Shown: positions 35,434-44,695, counted from the stretch's first letter. The stretch is DNA of 64,000 nucleotides from JBAXTE01 sp038240835 (GCA_038240835.1 JBBRGJ010000001.1:17701-81700), one strand, 5' to 3'. Numbers and translations: made by a program. Notes: generated from the letters alone by a model not told the origin.

Positions 35434-37140
35434 ATGAAACACATTTTAAAATTCTTATTCCTGTTGACGCTTGTTTTTTCAAGTGTTGTCATTATTGCGC
35501 AAGTAAATAATGTTAAAAGTACTCGTATAGAGAATATTAACGGCAAATCTTATTACATTCATACCGTTGAAAAAGGTCAAACGCTGTATGGGATTTCCAA
35601 GATATATGCCGTTTCGGTGGATGAGATTTTAGAATATAACTCCGAAGCAGCTTCTGGTTTGAAAAAAGGGATGGATTTGAAGATTCTAACCAAACAGAAT
35701 ATGGGAACCCCAATCGTTCCAGAAATTAAAAATCCAGTAGTGGTTGCTCCGAAAAAATCCGACAGTGTCAAAGATAGTATCATTCAACATGTTGTAAAAC
35801 AGGGAGAAACATTGTATTCAATTTCTGCTAATTACAAAGTGTCTGTGACTGATCTAAAAAAATGGAATGCCAATTTAACCGATCAGATTTCTGTGGGTGA
35901 TACTATTTTGGTTCGTTTGCTGAATAAAAAAGATCAGGTAAACAATGCTCATATTGTTGAAATTATCAACAAAGGCGTGGATGTTGAACCCAAAGCAATT
36001 CCCTTAGATACGGTTAAAAAAGAGATTACTCCCACCGTTGTATCTAAATCATTCCGTGGTTATTATGAAGTTGCGTTGATGGTTCCATTTATGCTTTCTG
36101 ATATAGCAAATTCGGAATCCATTAGATCAATTAAAGATCTTGAATCTGAAAAATCTTTTGAATTTATTCAGTTTTACGAATCCTTTCTCATTGCGTTCAA
36201 GCAATTTGAAAAATTAGGCGTAAAAGTCACATTGAGAGTGTATGATATTACGAGTGATACCAACCGATTGAATAAAGTGCTCAACTCGCTTGATTTTCAA
36301 AATGTAGACATGATCATTGGACCATTTTTTACCTCTACCTACAAAGTGGCTTCCAATTGGGCAAAAAAAAACCAAGTATATATTGTCAATCCATTTTCGC
36401 ATCGTGATGATCTATTTGTGGATAATCCATTCACCATCAAATTAGTCTCTTCGGATAAAAGTCAGTCGCTTAAAATAGCTCAATATTGCAACTCCTTGTC
36501 CTCCGACGCAAATGTGGTTGTGGTTCATAATGGAACGGCTGATGAGAAGAAATTTTTATCACTTCTAAAGCAAGCATTTGCCACAGTTGCCAACAAAATT
36601 AGTGTGAAAGATGTTTTGTATAGTCAAAAAGGAATTGGTGGTGTAAGCGAGAAAATGGTGTCTGGTAAAATGAATATTGTGATCTCATTGCTTTCCAAAG
36701 AGGCGGTGGTTACTAACTTTGTTAGAAGATTGTATGAGCTAAAACGTGAGAATTTAATTCTTTTAGCACCCGATTCTTGGGAGAAATTTGACAACATTGA
36801 GACAGATTATTTTGAGTCGTTACACTTGCATCTATTTGATGGCTATTTTGTGGATTATTCGAATGAAAACTCAATTAAATTTGTCGAAGAATTTAGAGCA
36901 CAATACAATACAGAACCAGATATCAACAAATACGCTTTTCAGGGGTATGATATCTGTACTTATTTTGTGGGAGCGCTCATCAAAGATGGTTATTCCTGGA
37001 CCGAAAAATTAAATGATTATCACCCAGAGCTAATCAGTACAAAAATCAAATTACATCGAATAGACGAGAATTCTGGTTGGGAAAACACTGAATTACAAAT
37101 ATTCAAAATTGAAAATTATAAATTTGTGTCAGCTCAATAA
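35434..37140 (+). CDS. LysM-domain protein with periplasmic-binding-protein fold
   Basis: After a signal peptide (about residues 1-23) there are two LysM domains that bind peptidoglycan: YYIHTVEKGQTLYGISKIY (about 30-80) and QHVVKQGETLYSISANY (about 120-165). The rest, from about residue 210, resembles the periplasmic binding fold used by amino-acid transporters and PBP1-like regulators (MIIGPFFTSTYKVAS, YDICTYFVGALI). This fusion is common in Bacteroidetes and its ligand is unknown. The gene stands alone. Confidence 0.88.
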   Translation: MKHILKFLFLLTLVFSSVVIIAQVNNVKSTRIENINGKSYYIHTVEKGQTLYGISKIYAVSVDEILEYNSEAASGLKKGMDLKILTKQNMGTPIVPEIKNPVVVAPKKSDSVKDSIIQHVVKQGETLYSISANYKVSVTDLKKWNANLTDQISVGDTILVRLLNKKDQVNNAHIVEIINKGVDVEPKAIPLDTVKKEITPTVVSKSFRGYYEVALMVPFMLSDIANSESIRSIKDLESEKSFEFIQFYESFLIAFKQFEKLGVKVTLRVYDITSDTNRLNKVLNSLDFQNVDMIIGPFFTSTYKVASNWAKKNQVYIVNPFSHRDDLFVDNPFTIKLVSSDKSQSLKIAQYCNSLSSDANVVVVHNGTADEKKFLSLLKQAFATVANKISVKDVLYSQKGIGGVSEKMVSGKMNIVISLLSKEAVVTNFVRRLYELKRENLILLAPDSWEKFDNIETDYFESLHLHLFDGYFVDYSNENSIKFVEEFRAQYNTEPDINKYAFQGYDICTYFVGALIKDGYSWTEKLNDYHPELISTKIKLHRIDENSGWENTELQIFKIENYKFVSAQ

Positions 37141-37201
37141 TTTTTGTGTCAATTTAGTACAAAGAAAGAAGAGGTATCAAAGAAAGAATGTGACGAGCTT
37201 C

Positions 37202-37310
37202 GCTCCGTTACTCCCGAAAAAACAGAAATCTCTGATTTCATTTTTTTTCGAGGATCCACGAAAAAATAACAATCCGCCAGTTGGCGGATTTATTTTTCGG
37301 GACCCGTTAC
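37202..37310. repeat. TCCCGAAAAA multi-hairpin element between convergent genes
   Basis: Outer arms TCCCGAAAAA and TTTTTCGGGA enclose three smaller hairpins (GAAATC/GATTTC, the palindrome around GGATCC, and AATCCGCC/GGCGGATT). A related, partly duplicated element lies at 38820-38979. Here it stands between convergent genes and could end both transcripts. Confidence 0.8.
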
Positions 37311-37353
37311 CCCGTCACCTCTTCGTACTTCGTTATTTTTTCTTTAAAATCAG

Positions 37354-37716
37354 TTACATCCCAGCCTGAAAAGCATCCTTTATAATTTTGATATCCTGTT
37401 GTTTGGAGTTGTACAACACTGAAACAATATCAAAACGAAACTCTTCCATTATGTCATACTTTTCGGCATAGTGATTGGCTGCACGAATTAGAAAAAACTG
37501 TTTCTTTTTGGTGACAAAAGTTTCGGGCTCTCCAAAATAGTTTGTTTGACGAGTTTTTACTTCTACCAAGACAATCATATTATCCTCCTTCGCAATGATG
37601 TCTACTTCATCGTTTCCGTATCTCCAATTGGTGTGTAAAATTTCATATCCAAGTTTCCTTAGTTCGGCTAAAGCAAGCTCTTCGCCCGCTTTTCCTAAAT
37701 CGTTGTGTTCTGCCAT
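37354..37716 (-). CDS. YraN-family (UPF0102) nuclease-fold protein
   Basis: A small endonuclease-like protein with the conserved GKAGEELAxxxL start (LGKAGEELALAEL), NWRYGNDEVDIIA and VLVEVKTR; these carry the Asp and Glu-x-Lys of the PD-(D/E)XK fold. The cellular role of this family is not known. It lies three bases after the LD-carboxypeptidase gene, so the two are co-transcribed. Confidence 0.93.
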   Translation of the reverse strand: MAEHNDLGKAGEELALAELRKLGYEILHTNWRYGNDEVDIIAKEDNMIVLVEVKTRQTNYFGEPETFVTKKKQFFLIRAANHYAEKYDIMEEFRFDIVSVLYNSKQQDIKIIKDAFQAGM

Positions 37717-37719
37717 CGG

Positions 37720-38625
37720 TTAATTGTTAAAGGTTAAAGTGCTCGACTCTTTTGTGACTGAAAGGGTTACTTCGGCTCCCATTTTTAAAGCAAAATTTTG
37801 GTCAATATGTCCGGCTGGAAATCCAAAACAGACTGGAAATGAAAACTCTTTCACGGACTCATGAATTATCTCTTCGGCTGTTTTCCCAAAAGGGACTGTA
37901 TTGTCGTGCATATCAGACATTCCGCCAACGATGAGACCTATTAAGTTCTTGATTTTTCCACTTCTTTTTAAAGAGAGAATCATTCGGTCGATGTGATAGA
38001 GATATTCATCTAAATCTTCCAAAAACAGTATTTTTCCATCGGTGTTAATGTCCGAAATAGATCCTTGTAAACTGTATAATATGGATAAGTTTCCCCCAAT
38101 CAAAACTCCTTTTGATTGACCAATTCTGTTCATTGGAGTATTGGAAAACGAGTAGGAGAGAGGTTTCCCGGTGAGTGCGTTCAAAAGTGTGTTCACCGAT
38201 TCATTACTTGAGCCATCAACTGGGAAATTGATGGGCATGGTGCTGTGGATTGTTTTTAGTCCCAAGTGATGAAGATGAGCATGTAAAACGGTGACATCGC
38301 TATACCCACAAATCCATTTTGGAGCTGATAACAGTGGGGTGAAATCAATAGAATCAATGATTCTAGCAGTTCCATAACCGCCTCTAGTACAAATTATTGC
38401 TTTGACTTTGGGGTGCTTGATAAGATATTCAAAATCTTCTGTTCTTTGTTCGTCAGAACCTGCAAATTGATTTTCGGCAGCATAAATATTTGGAGGAGTA
38501 ACAACATTAAATCCTTGGTTTTTAAGAAAAATAATGACAGGTTCGAGTTCGGTTTTGGTTATTTTTCGGGCTGTGGAAACAAGTCCAATCGTATCGCCAA
38601 TGGATAAATATTCTGGAGTAATCAT
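37720..38625 (-). CDS. LD-carboxypeptidase (S66 family)
   Basis: The S66 family cleaves the L,D-peptide bond of murein tetrapeptides during cell-wall recycling, or acts as a MccF-like immunity protease. The nucleophile Ser is in CGYSDVT (about residue 112); the Glu is in FLEDLDEY (about 205) and the His is in PAGHIDQN (about 275). IGLVSTARKI at the start and CTRGGYGTAR are also conserved. At 301 residues it is the normal length. Without a signal peptide it acts in the cytoplasm. Confidence 0.92.
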   Translation of the reverse strand: MITPEYLSIGDTIGLVSTARKITKTELEPVIIFLKNQGFNVVTPPNIYAAENQFAGSDEQRTEDFEYLIKHPKVKAIICTRGGYGTARIIDSIDFTPLLSAPKWICGYSDVTVLHAHLHHLGLKTIHSTMPINFPVDGSSNESVNTLLNALTGKPLSYSFSNTPMNRIGQSKGVLIGGNLSILYSLQGSISDINTDGKILFLEDLDEYLYHIDRMILSLKRSGKIKNLIGLIVGGMSDMHDNTVPFGKTAEEIIHESVKEFSFPVCFGFPAGHIDQNFALKMGAEVTLSVTKESSTLTFNN

Positions 38626-39103
38626 CTTTATCTATTTATTTAGATGCAAATATACATTTTATTTATCCTAAATGAATTAATTGTAATTTAAAAAAACGAA
38701 CTTAGCTAGAAGAAAGAGGTGCCAAAGTGACGAGTGACGAGTGACAGAGCGGAGTCTCGCTTTTCGCCGGTCTCGCTTCGCGGTCACTCGTCACCTGTCA
38801 CTTCCCTCCATCGTCGCTTTCCCGAAAAAAAGAGCAGCCTAATGGCTGATCGTTTTTTTTCGAGGATCCACGAATTTTTACAAAATCTCTCCGCCGCGGC
38901 GGATTAAAATTCGGGACGCGGTCACTCCCGAAAAAACAATCCGCCAGTATGTGGATTTATTTTTCGGGACCCGTTACCTTCCTTCATCGTCACTTTTTCC
39001 TACAAACAATGAACATTGCTTTGTTAGCAAAAAAAAACAAAATACAATATTGAAAAACAAAACACGTTAATTTTGCATCATCAAATATTAAATTTAAAAG
39101 TAT
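38626..39103. repeat. Divergent intergenic region with GC-rich and TCCCGAAAAA repeats
   Basis: The stretch starts with GTGACGAGTGACGAGTGAC text related to the elements around folC (shared CGCTTCGCGGTCACTCGTCAC at about 38775). Then come one TCCCGAAAAA element (38820-38915) with its inner CAGCC/GGCTG and CCGCC/GGCGG hairpins, and a shorter second one (38934-38979). The exbB promoter follows. I see no gene. Confidence 0.8.
39068..39075 (+). promoter_or_regulatory. -7 promoter element for the exbB-exbD-tonB operon
   Basis: TAATTTTG matches TAnnTTTG and ends 28 bases before the exbB ATG. Confidence 0.6.
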
Positions 39104-39820
39104 ATGCTAAATACAATTTTGTTACAAGTCACAAAGGCAGGTGAGGCAGTGGCTGAAAATGTTTCCAATGCTCCAGTTGCAGCTCCTCAACAGTTTGAAT
39201 CTTTGAATATTTGGAGTTTGACGTTAAAAGGGGGATGGATTATGATCCCATTGGCTCTTATGTCAATTCTTGCCATCTATATTTTTGTGGAACGTTTTAT
39301 TACGTTGAACAAAGCCGGAAAGGATGATCCAAATTTCATGAACAACATTCGTGATTTTATCCACAATGGCCGTTTGGATTCTGCGGTGGCTCTTTGTAAA
39401 AACAATCAAACTCCGTTGGCACGAATGATTGAAAAAGGGTTGACTCGTCTAGGGAAACCATTAAATGATATCAATGCTGCCATCGAGAATGTAGGAAAAT
39501 TAGAAGTAACACGATTGGAAAAAAACATTGCGGCTTTAGCAACCATTGCAGGTGCAGGTCCAATGCTTGGTTTTTTGGGAACAGTTACTGGGATGGTGAA
39601 AGCTTTTTACGACATGGCCAAAGCTGGGAATAATATTGATATTCAATTACTTTCGAGTGGTATTTACGAAGCAATGGTTACCACTGTTGGTGGACTTGTA
39701 GTTGGTATTATAGCGTATATTTGTTACAATATATTGGTTGCAAGAGTTGAAAAAGTGGTCTATATCTTAGAAGCTCGAACCACTGAATTTATGGATTTAT
39801 TAAATGAGCCAGTAGCTTAA
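39104..39820 (+). CDS. exbB: MotA/TolQ/ExbB proton channel family protein
   Basis: The 238-residue protein has three hydrophobic segments (about residues 44-64, 147-170 and 195-215) and the family core GAGPMLGFLGTVTGMVKAF. It forms the inner-membrane channel that uses the proton gradient to energise TonB. It is followed 21 bases later by exbD and then by a TonB-like protein, so the gene trio is a complete energy-transducing unit. The N-terminal region (VAENVSNAPVAAP) is a short extension common in Bacteroidetes. Confidence 0.93.
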   Translation: MLNTILLQVTKAGEAVAENVSNAPVAAPQQFESLNIWSLTLKGGWIMIPLALMSILAIYIFVERFITLNKAGKDDPNFMNNIRDFIHNGRLDSAVALCKNNQTPLARMIEKGLTRLGKPLNDINAAIENVGKLEVTRLEKNIAALATIAGAGPMLGFLGTVTGMVKAFYDMAKAGNNIDIQLLSSGIYEAMVTTVGGLVVGIIAYICYNILVARVEKVVYILEARTTEFMDLLNEPVA

Positions 39821-39841
39821 TTTATTTAAAATAGGATAGTT

Positions 39842-40258
39842 ATGGCATTAAAAACCAGAAATAAGAGAAATATTGAGTTTAGTACCGCTTCTATGTCGGA
39901 TTTGGTGTTTTTATTACTCATTTTTTTTATGATTACATCGACATTGGTGAGTCCAAATGCAATTAAACTTTTGTTGCCAAATAGCACCGGTCAAGTTAAA
40001 TCTCCAAAGACCATGAACGTTTATGTGAGGGCTCCCGATGAATTTTATGTGGAAGAAAATCGTGTGCCTTTGGAAGAACTTTCTTTAAAGATTCAAGAAA
40101 ACTTGGTTGGTCAACCTGATGATGCAACCGTTGTTTTACGTTCCGACAAAGAAGCAGCTGTTCAGTTGGTTGTAAATGTAATTGATGCGGTGAACAAAAT
40201 AAATGAACAGTACCAAAAAAAGTACAAAGTTATTTTGGCAACAAATCCACAGAAATAA
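39842..40258 (+). CDS. exbD: ExbD/TolR-type biopolymer transport protein
   Basis: One N-terminal transmembrane helix (about residues 17-38, SMSDLVFLLLIFFMITST) contains the Asp that takes part in proton flow. A periplasmic domain of about 95 residues follows (VVLRSDKEAAVQLVVNVIDA). It forms the stator with ExbB. The downstream TonB-like gene begins 36 bases later. Confidence 0.93.
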   Translation: MALKTRNKRNIEFSTASMSDLVFLLLIFFMITSTLVSPNAIKLLLPNSTGQVKSPKTMNVYVRAPDEFYVEENRVPLEELSLKIQENLVGQPDDATVVLRSDKEAAVQLVVNVIDAVNKINEQYQKKYKVILATNPQK

Positions 40259-40294
40259 CGTTAAACCTTATAGATCAAATCAAATTAGTGCAAT

Positions 40295-40999
40295 ATGTTA
40301 AAGATAAGCAATCAACATAAGGGAATTATTGGAACCGTGGTGTTTCATTGTCTTTTATTGCTCTGTTTCTTTTTTATGGGGTTTAAAACTCCATTACCTT
40401 TGCCCGAAGAGATTGGTACAGAGATAGATATGGGCGGTGGTGGCGGTGGTTCATCCAGTTCTGATGTAAGTACACCTGCATCATCCAGTCCCGAAGATTA
40501 TGCTACCCAAAATTCTGAAGAATCGACAGCATTGACTAATAATAAAAATAAAGTCATCAGAAAAAATGTCGATAACAAAGTGGTAGAACCCAAAGTGGAT
40601 GAACGTTTTATCTATAAAAAATCAAATAATAATGGTTCTGGCAATGGGAACGGCAATGGAAATGGTCCTGGCACTGGTCCCGGAAGTGGTCCTGGTGATG
40701 GAGGCGGAAATGGTCCCGGTCACGGTCCTGGCAATGGTCCTGGATTTTCTTTGAATGGAAGAAGTGCCAAAAGTTTGCCCGCTCCCGATTTTAGCAACAT
40801 ACAAGGAAAGGTAGTCGTTAGAATTAAAGTAGATCCAAATGGGAAAGTGATTGACGCAGAAGCAATTTCAAAAGGTTCAACCATTGCAAATAATAAAGTT
40901 TGGAAAAAATGTGAAGAATATGCAATGAGAGCAAAATTCAGTGCAAAATCTGATGCGCCGGATGTACAGCAAGGAACGATTACTTATATTATTGAGTAA
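40295..40999 (+). CDS. TonB-family energy transducer with Gly-rich linker
   Basis: One N-terminal transmembrane helix (about residues 9-29) precedes a long flexible linker with a run of GNGNGNGPGTGPGSGPG-type repeats (about 116-149) in place of the usual Pro-rich spacer. The C-terminal TonB-like domain has VVVRIKVDPNGKVIDAEA and ends QGTITYIIE. It would carry energy from ExbB-ExbD to outer-membrane transporters. The gene ends just before a strong terminator, which closes the operon. Confidence 0.85.
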   Translation: MLKISNQHKGIIGTVVFHCLLLLCFFFMGFKTPLPLPEEIGTEIDMGGGGGGSSSSDVSTPASSSPEDYATQNSEESTALTNNKNKVIRKNVDNKVVEPKVDERFIYKKSNNNGSGNGNGNGNGPGTGPGSGPGDGGGNGPGHGPGNGPGFSLNGRSAKSLPAPDFSNIQGKVVVRIKVDPNGKVIDAEAISKGSTIANNKVWKKCEEYAMRAKFSAKSDAPDVQQGTITYIIE

Positions 41000-41025
41000 T
41001 AGTTTTGTAGATATATTTCTAAAAT

Positions 41026-41066
41026 AAAAAAATGCTCAAGTATCGAAATATTTGAGCATTTTTTTT
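41026..41066 (+). terminator. Rho-independent terminator of the exbB-exbD-tonB operon
   Basis: The stem AATGCTCAAGTAT / ATATTTGAGCATT has a CGAA loop and one G-U pair, is extended by an A5/T5 pairing, and is followed by a U-run. It lies 27 bases after the stop. Confidence 0.92.
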
Positions 41067-41114
41067 ATGAAATCTTTTTAGGGGGAGAAGTGAACAGGTG
41101 AGTGAAGCTCGTTC

Positions 41115-41373
41115 TGAAAGAGGTGACGGAGTAACGGGGTAACGGGGTAACGGAGCGAAGCTCGTCTGAAGAAGTGGCCGAGTGGCGGAGTAGCCGAGTG
41201 GCGGAGTGGAGCGAAGCTCGACTGGCCTCGCAAGAGTCTCGCTTCGCGCCCGGACTCGCTTGCGCATCGTCGCTTCGCGCCCGGACTCGCTTGCGCATCG
41301 TCGCTTTGCGGTCACTCCGTTACTCCGTAGCCCCGTCACCTTCTTCACTCGTCACCCCGTTACTTTTTTCTCA
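41115..41373 (+). repeat. GC-rich palindromic element, copy A
   Basis: About 260 bases, much richer in G and C than the surroundings. Its ends (GGTGACGGAGTAACGGGG and CCGTAGCCCCGTCACC) are near complements. The core 41174-41247 matches copy B (42867-42940) at 73 of 74 positions. A 31-base unit is duplicated in tandem at 41241-41271 and 41272-41302. Frames on both strands are open but read as low-complexity Arg/Ser/Thr text, so I do not call a gene. Confidence 0.85.
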
Positions 41374-41391
41374 AAGTATTATTTTTTTTTC

Positions 41392-41399
41392 TACTTTTG
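41392..41399 (+). promoter_or_regulatory. -7 promoter element for folC
   Basis: TACTTTTG fits TAnnTTTG. It lies about 105 bases before the ATG, so folC has a longer leader than most genes here. Confidence 0.55.
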
Positions 41400-41503
41400 C
41401 AGCAAGACAAAAGTGACATTAAAAATAGGATCTTAGAAGGAAAAAAGGTTCATCTTTTTCGACAAAATATTTTTTTTAAAAAGAGTAAATCAATTGCTTA
41501 ATT

Positions 41504-42778
41504 ATGAATTACAAAGAAACGTTAGAATATTTATTTAATAGTTTGCCCATGTTTCATCGGGTTGGAGCTGCAGCTTATAAGGCAAATTTGGATAATACGT
41601 ATAAGTTGATGGATTTAACGGGACATCCTTACGAGAAATTTAAATCAATCCATGTTGCTGGAACTAATGGAAAGGGCTCTAGTTCTCACTTTCTTGCTTC
41701 CATCATGCAGGAGCAAGGGCTGAAAACTGGGTTGTACACATCGCCTCATTTAAAAGATTTTCGCGAAAGAATTAAAATTAATGGGGTGATGATTTCCGAA
41801 GAAGAAGTTGTTGGTTTTGTGGAGAAATACAAGTCTAATTTTGAAGAAATTCAACCCTCTTTTTTTGAAATGACTGTGGCCATGGCTTTCTCTTATTTTG
41901 CTAAAGAAAACGTAGATATTGCAATTATAGAAACGGGCTTAGGTGGTCGTTTAGATTCAACAAATGTCATTCATCCACTGCTCTCTATCATCACAAATAT
42001 TGATTTTGATCATACCGCTTTGTTGGGAAATACATTGGTTGAAATTGCCGGTGAAAAAGCTGGAATTATAAAGAAAAATGTGCCAGTGGTGATTGGAGAA
42101 TCTTCGGTAGAAACTGATTCTGTTTTTATACAAAAATCAATTATTGAAGATGCTCAAATTGTATTTGCTGACAAAGTAAATTTGGTGGAGGATGTGGAGA
42201 TGATAAATCCTTTTTTAATGAATTTTAAATTTGGAAATTATAATCTTTCTAGTCCACTAGCTGGAAAGTATCAGCTAAAAAATTTGGTCACCGTATGTAC
42301 CGCCATCGATCTGTTGAATAATTGTACTGACATTCAAATCTCTCCAAAAAACGTGGAGTTAGGAGTTCGTAATGTGATCAAAAATACACAATTTGTTGGA
42401 AGATGGCATCGATTGAATGAGAGTCCTTTAGCCATTGCTGATACAGGTCATAATCCTCATGGTTTGTCTATTGTGTTAAAACAATTGGAGGAATTGCAAG
42501 CAAAAACACTTCATTTTGTCCTGGGAATGGTCAACGATAAAGATATTGATTTGGCGTTGTCGATGATGCCAAAAAATGCAGTTTATTATTTTTGCAAAGC
42601 AGATATTCCAAGAGGATTAAACCAAGAAATTTTGGCACAAATGGCTCAGAAGTTTGGATTAAATGGCTCGTGTTACTCTTCTGTGAATGAAGCATATCAA
42701 GTTGCCTTAAAAAATGCAAAACCAGAAGATGTCGTCTTTGTCGGAGGAAGTACGTTTACAGTTGCTGAGGTGGTTTGA
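41504..42778 (+). CDS. folC: Folylpolyglutamate synthase / dihydrofolate synthase
   Basis: FolC joins glutamate to dihydropteroate and to folates. The P-loop HVAGTNGKGSSSHF (about residues 49-62), TSPHLKDFRERI and TGLGGRLDSTN are family motifs, as are DHTALLG and ADTGHNPHG. The 424 residues are of normal length. The stop codon is the first three bases of GC-rich element copy B, so the repeat abuts or has replaced the original 3' end. The protein end (GGSTFTVAEVV) still looks natural. Confidence 0.95.
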   Translation: MNYKETLEYLFNSLPMFHRVGAAAYKANLDNTYKLMDLTGHPYEKFKSIHVAGTNGKGSSSHFLASIMQEQGLKTGLYTSPHLKDFRERIKINGVMISEEEVVGFVEKYKSNFEEIQPSFFEMTVAMAFSYFAKENVDIAIIETGLGGRLDSTNVIHPLLSIITNIDFDHTALLGNTLVEIAGEKAGIIKKNVPVVIGESSVETDSVFIQKSIIEDAQIVFADKVNLVEDVEMINPFLMNFKFGNYNLSSPLAGKYQLKNLVTVCTAIDLLNNCTDIQISPKNVELGVRNVIKNTQFVGRWHRLNESPLAIADTGHNPHGLSIVLKQLEELQAKTLHFVLGMVNDKDIDLALSMMPKNAVYYFCKADIPRGLNQEILAQMAQKFGLNGSCYSSVNEAYQVALKNAKPEDVVFVGGSTFTVAEVV

Positions 42779-43049
42779 AAGAGGTGACGAGTGACGAGTG
42801 ACGAGTGACGGAGCGAAGCTCGACTGAAGAGGTGACGGGGTAACGGAGCGAAGCTTATCTGAGGAAGTGGCCGAGTTGCGGAGTAGCCGAGTGGCGGAGT
42901 GGAGCGAAGCTCGACTGGCCTCGCAAGAGTCTCGCTTCGCACCAGACTCCCTTGCGCATCGTCGCTTCGCGGTCACTCGTCACTCGTCACCTGTCACTTT
43001 CCTCCATCGTCGCTTCGCGGTCACCCCGTTATTTCGTCACCCCGTTACC
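42776..43049 (+). repeat. GC-rich palindromic element, copy B
   Basis: A second copy of the element at 41115-41373, in the same orientation and starting with the same TGAAAGAGGTGACG. The first TGA is the folC stop. It lacks the 31-base tandem duplication and has extra GTGACGAGTGACGAGTGAC units at the left and CACTCGTCACTCGTCACC at the right. Confidence 0.85.
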
Positions 43050-43192
43050 TTCTTGCTCCGTTTCTTCGAAGTCATCCTCCATTTCCCCCCTTGGAAAACA
43101 GAGTATTGAAAGGGTTTTCTCTTTTCCTTTGTTCAATAAATGTTTAACAATTTTTTTGTTATAAAAATAGTGTAAAAAACAACTATTTTTCA

Positions 43193-43200
43193 TACTTTTG
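43193..43200 (+). promoter_or_regulatory. -7 promoter element for guaB
   Basis: TACTTTTG matches TAnnTTTG and ends 19 bases before the guaB ATG. The rest of the 42779-43219 gap is GC-rich element copy B and a short AT-rich stretch. Confidence 0.6.
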
Positions 43201-43219
43201 CACGATAAAGTATAAAATT

Positions 43220-44695
43220 ATGGATTTTAATTTTTCAAAAGATAAATTTGTAGGCGAAGGGCTAACCTACGATGACGTATTATTGGTGCCAGCGTATAGC
43301 GAAGTACTGCCTCGTGAGGTAAGTTTGCGTACTAAATTTACCCGCAACATTGAATTGAATATTCCTATTGTTTCGGCGGCAATGGATACCGTTACTGAGT
43401 CAGAAATGGCAATTTCTATGGCTCAAGAGGGTGGAATTGGTGTTTTGCACAAAAATATGTCGATAGAGGCACAAGCCACCGAGGTAAAAAAAGTGAAACG
43501 TGCCGAAAATGGAATGATTATCAGTCCCATTACGATTTTAGAAAATGCCACAGCGGGAGATGCGCTTAAACTGATGGCTGAGTACAAAATTGGTGGCATT
43601 CCGGTCGTGAACGAAAAAAACAACTTAGTAGGAATCGTGACCAATAGAGATTTGCGTTTTATTCGTGAAATGGCAAAACCCATCGCAACGATTATGACAC
43701 GCAAAGTGGTGACTACTTCGGAGTTTACAACTTTTGAAAAAGCCGCCGATATTCTTCAAGAATACAAGATCGAAAAATTGCCAGTGGTGAATAAAGAGGG
43801 ATTTTTAGTTGGCTTAATCACCTACAAAGATATTATAAAAATTAAAGCTCGTCCAAACGCCAACAAGGATAAAATTGGTCGTTTGCGTGTTGCTGCTGGG
43901 GTTGGCGTTACTGCCGATACACTCAGTCGTTGCGAAGCTTTGGTGGCTGCAGGCGTAGATGCTTTGGTGATTGATACGGCTCATGGTCACTCCAAAGGAG
44001 TTTTGGAAATGGTTAGAAAAGTAAAAGATTTATATCCAGAAATTGAGTTGGTGGTTGGAAACATTGCAACGGCAGAAGCAGCTTTGGATCTCGTAAAAGC
44101 GGGAGCTGATGCTGTAAAAGTTGGAATTGGACCAGGATCAATATGCACTACTCGAATCATTGCAGGCATTGGCGTTCCTCAATTGGGCGCAATTTATGCA
44201 GTTTCACAAGCACTTAAAAATACAGGCGTTCCTGTAATTGCCGATGGTGGAATTCGTTACACTGGCGATATTGTAAAAGCAATTGCGGCAGGTGCCGACT
44301 GTATTATGGCAGGCTCGCTCTTCGCTGGCGTGGATGAATCTCCAGGTGAAGCAATTATTTTCGAAGGACGTAAATATAAAACATACCGAGGAATGGGATC
44401 CATTGATGCGATGCAAAAAGGGTCAAAAGATCGCTACTTTCAAGATGCTGAAGATGATCTTGGAAAGTTAGTTCCCGAAGGTATTGTAGGTCGCGTAGCT
44501 TATAAAGGAAGCCTTTCAGAAGTGGTTCACCAAATGACTGGTGGACTTAGAGCTGGAATGGGTTACACCGGTTCTGCAAGCATTGACCATCTGAAAAAAT
44601 ATGCTAAATTTGTAAAAATAACTCATGCAGGAATGGTCGAAAGTCATCCTCATGATATTACAATTACCCGTGAAGCACCAAATTATTCAAGATAA
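43220..44695 (+). CDS. guaB: IMP dehydrogenase
   Basis: GuaB oxidises IMP to XMP, the first committed step to GMP. The TIM-barrel core starts EGLTYDDVLLVPAYSEVLP, and the CBS pair sits at about residues 95-205 (PITILENATAGD, TFEKAADILQEYKI). The active-site Cys is in GPGSICTTRII, with GADCIMAGSLFAG nearby and the flap YRGMGSIDAM. At 491 residues it is complete. It may be co-transcribed with the folding-factor genes after it, the first of which begins 31 bases later. Confidence 0.97.
   Translation: MDFNFSKDKFVGEGLTYDDVLLVPAYSEVLPREVSLRTKFTRNIELNIPIVSAAMDTVTESEMAISMAQEGGIGVLHKNMSIEAQATEVKKVKRAENGMIISPITILENATAGDALKLMAEYKIGGIPVVNEKNNLVGIVTNRDLRFIREMAKPIATIMTRKVVTTSEFTTFEKAADILQEYKIEKLPVVNKEGFLVGLITYKDIIKIKARPNANKDKIGRLRVAAGVGVTADTLSRCEALVAAGVDALVIDTAHGHSKGVLEMVRKVKDLYPEIELVVGNIATAEAALDLVKAGADAVKVGIGPGSICTTRIIAGIGVPQLGAIYAVSQALKNTGVPVIADGGIRYTGDIVKAIAAGADCIMAGSLFAGVDESPGEAIIFEGRKYKTYRGMGSIDAMQKGSKDRYFQDAEDDLGKLVPEGIVGRVAYKGSLSEVVHQMTGGLRAGMGYTGSASIDHLKKYAKFVKITHAGMVESHPHDITITREAPNYSR

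Larger units (their letters stand above)
41000..41503. other. Intergenic region between tonB-like gene and folC
   Basis: Besides the terminator and the GC-rich element there is a -7 promoter (TACTTTTG, 41392-41399) for folC, with a leader of about 100 bases. I see nothing else coding or structural here. Confidence 0.7.

Noticed and set aside
35110..35437. Two short open frames after guaA
   Set aside because: They are made of GGGTTCA and TTCTTAC repeats and have no coding signature.
41174..41436. Overlapping open frames in GC-rich element copy A on both strands
   Set aside because: Similar frames occur in copy B and are rich in Arg, Ser and Thr. They follow the repeat structure and not codon usage, so they are by-products of composition.
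42697..43164. Open frames in GC-rich element copy B
   Set aside because: Same reason as in copy A; the frames extend over the folC end and carry no start signal.
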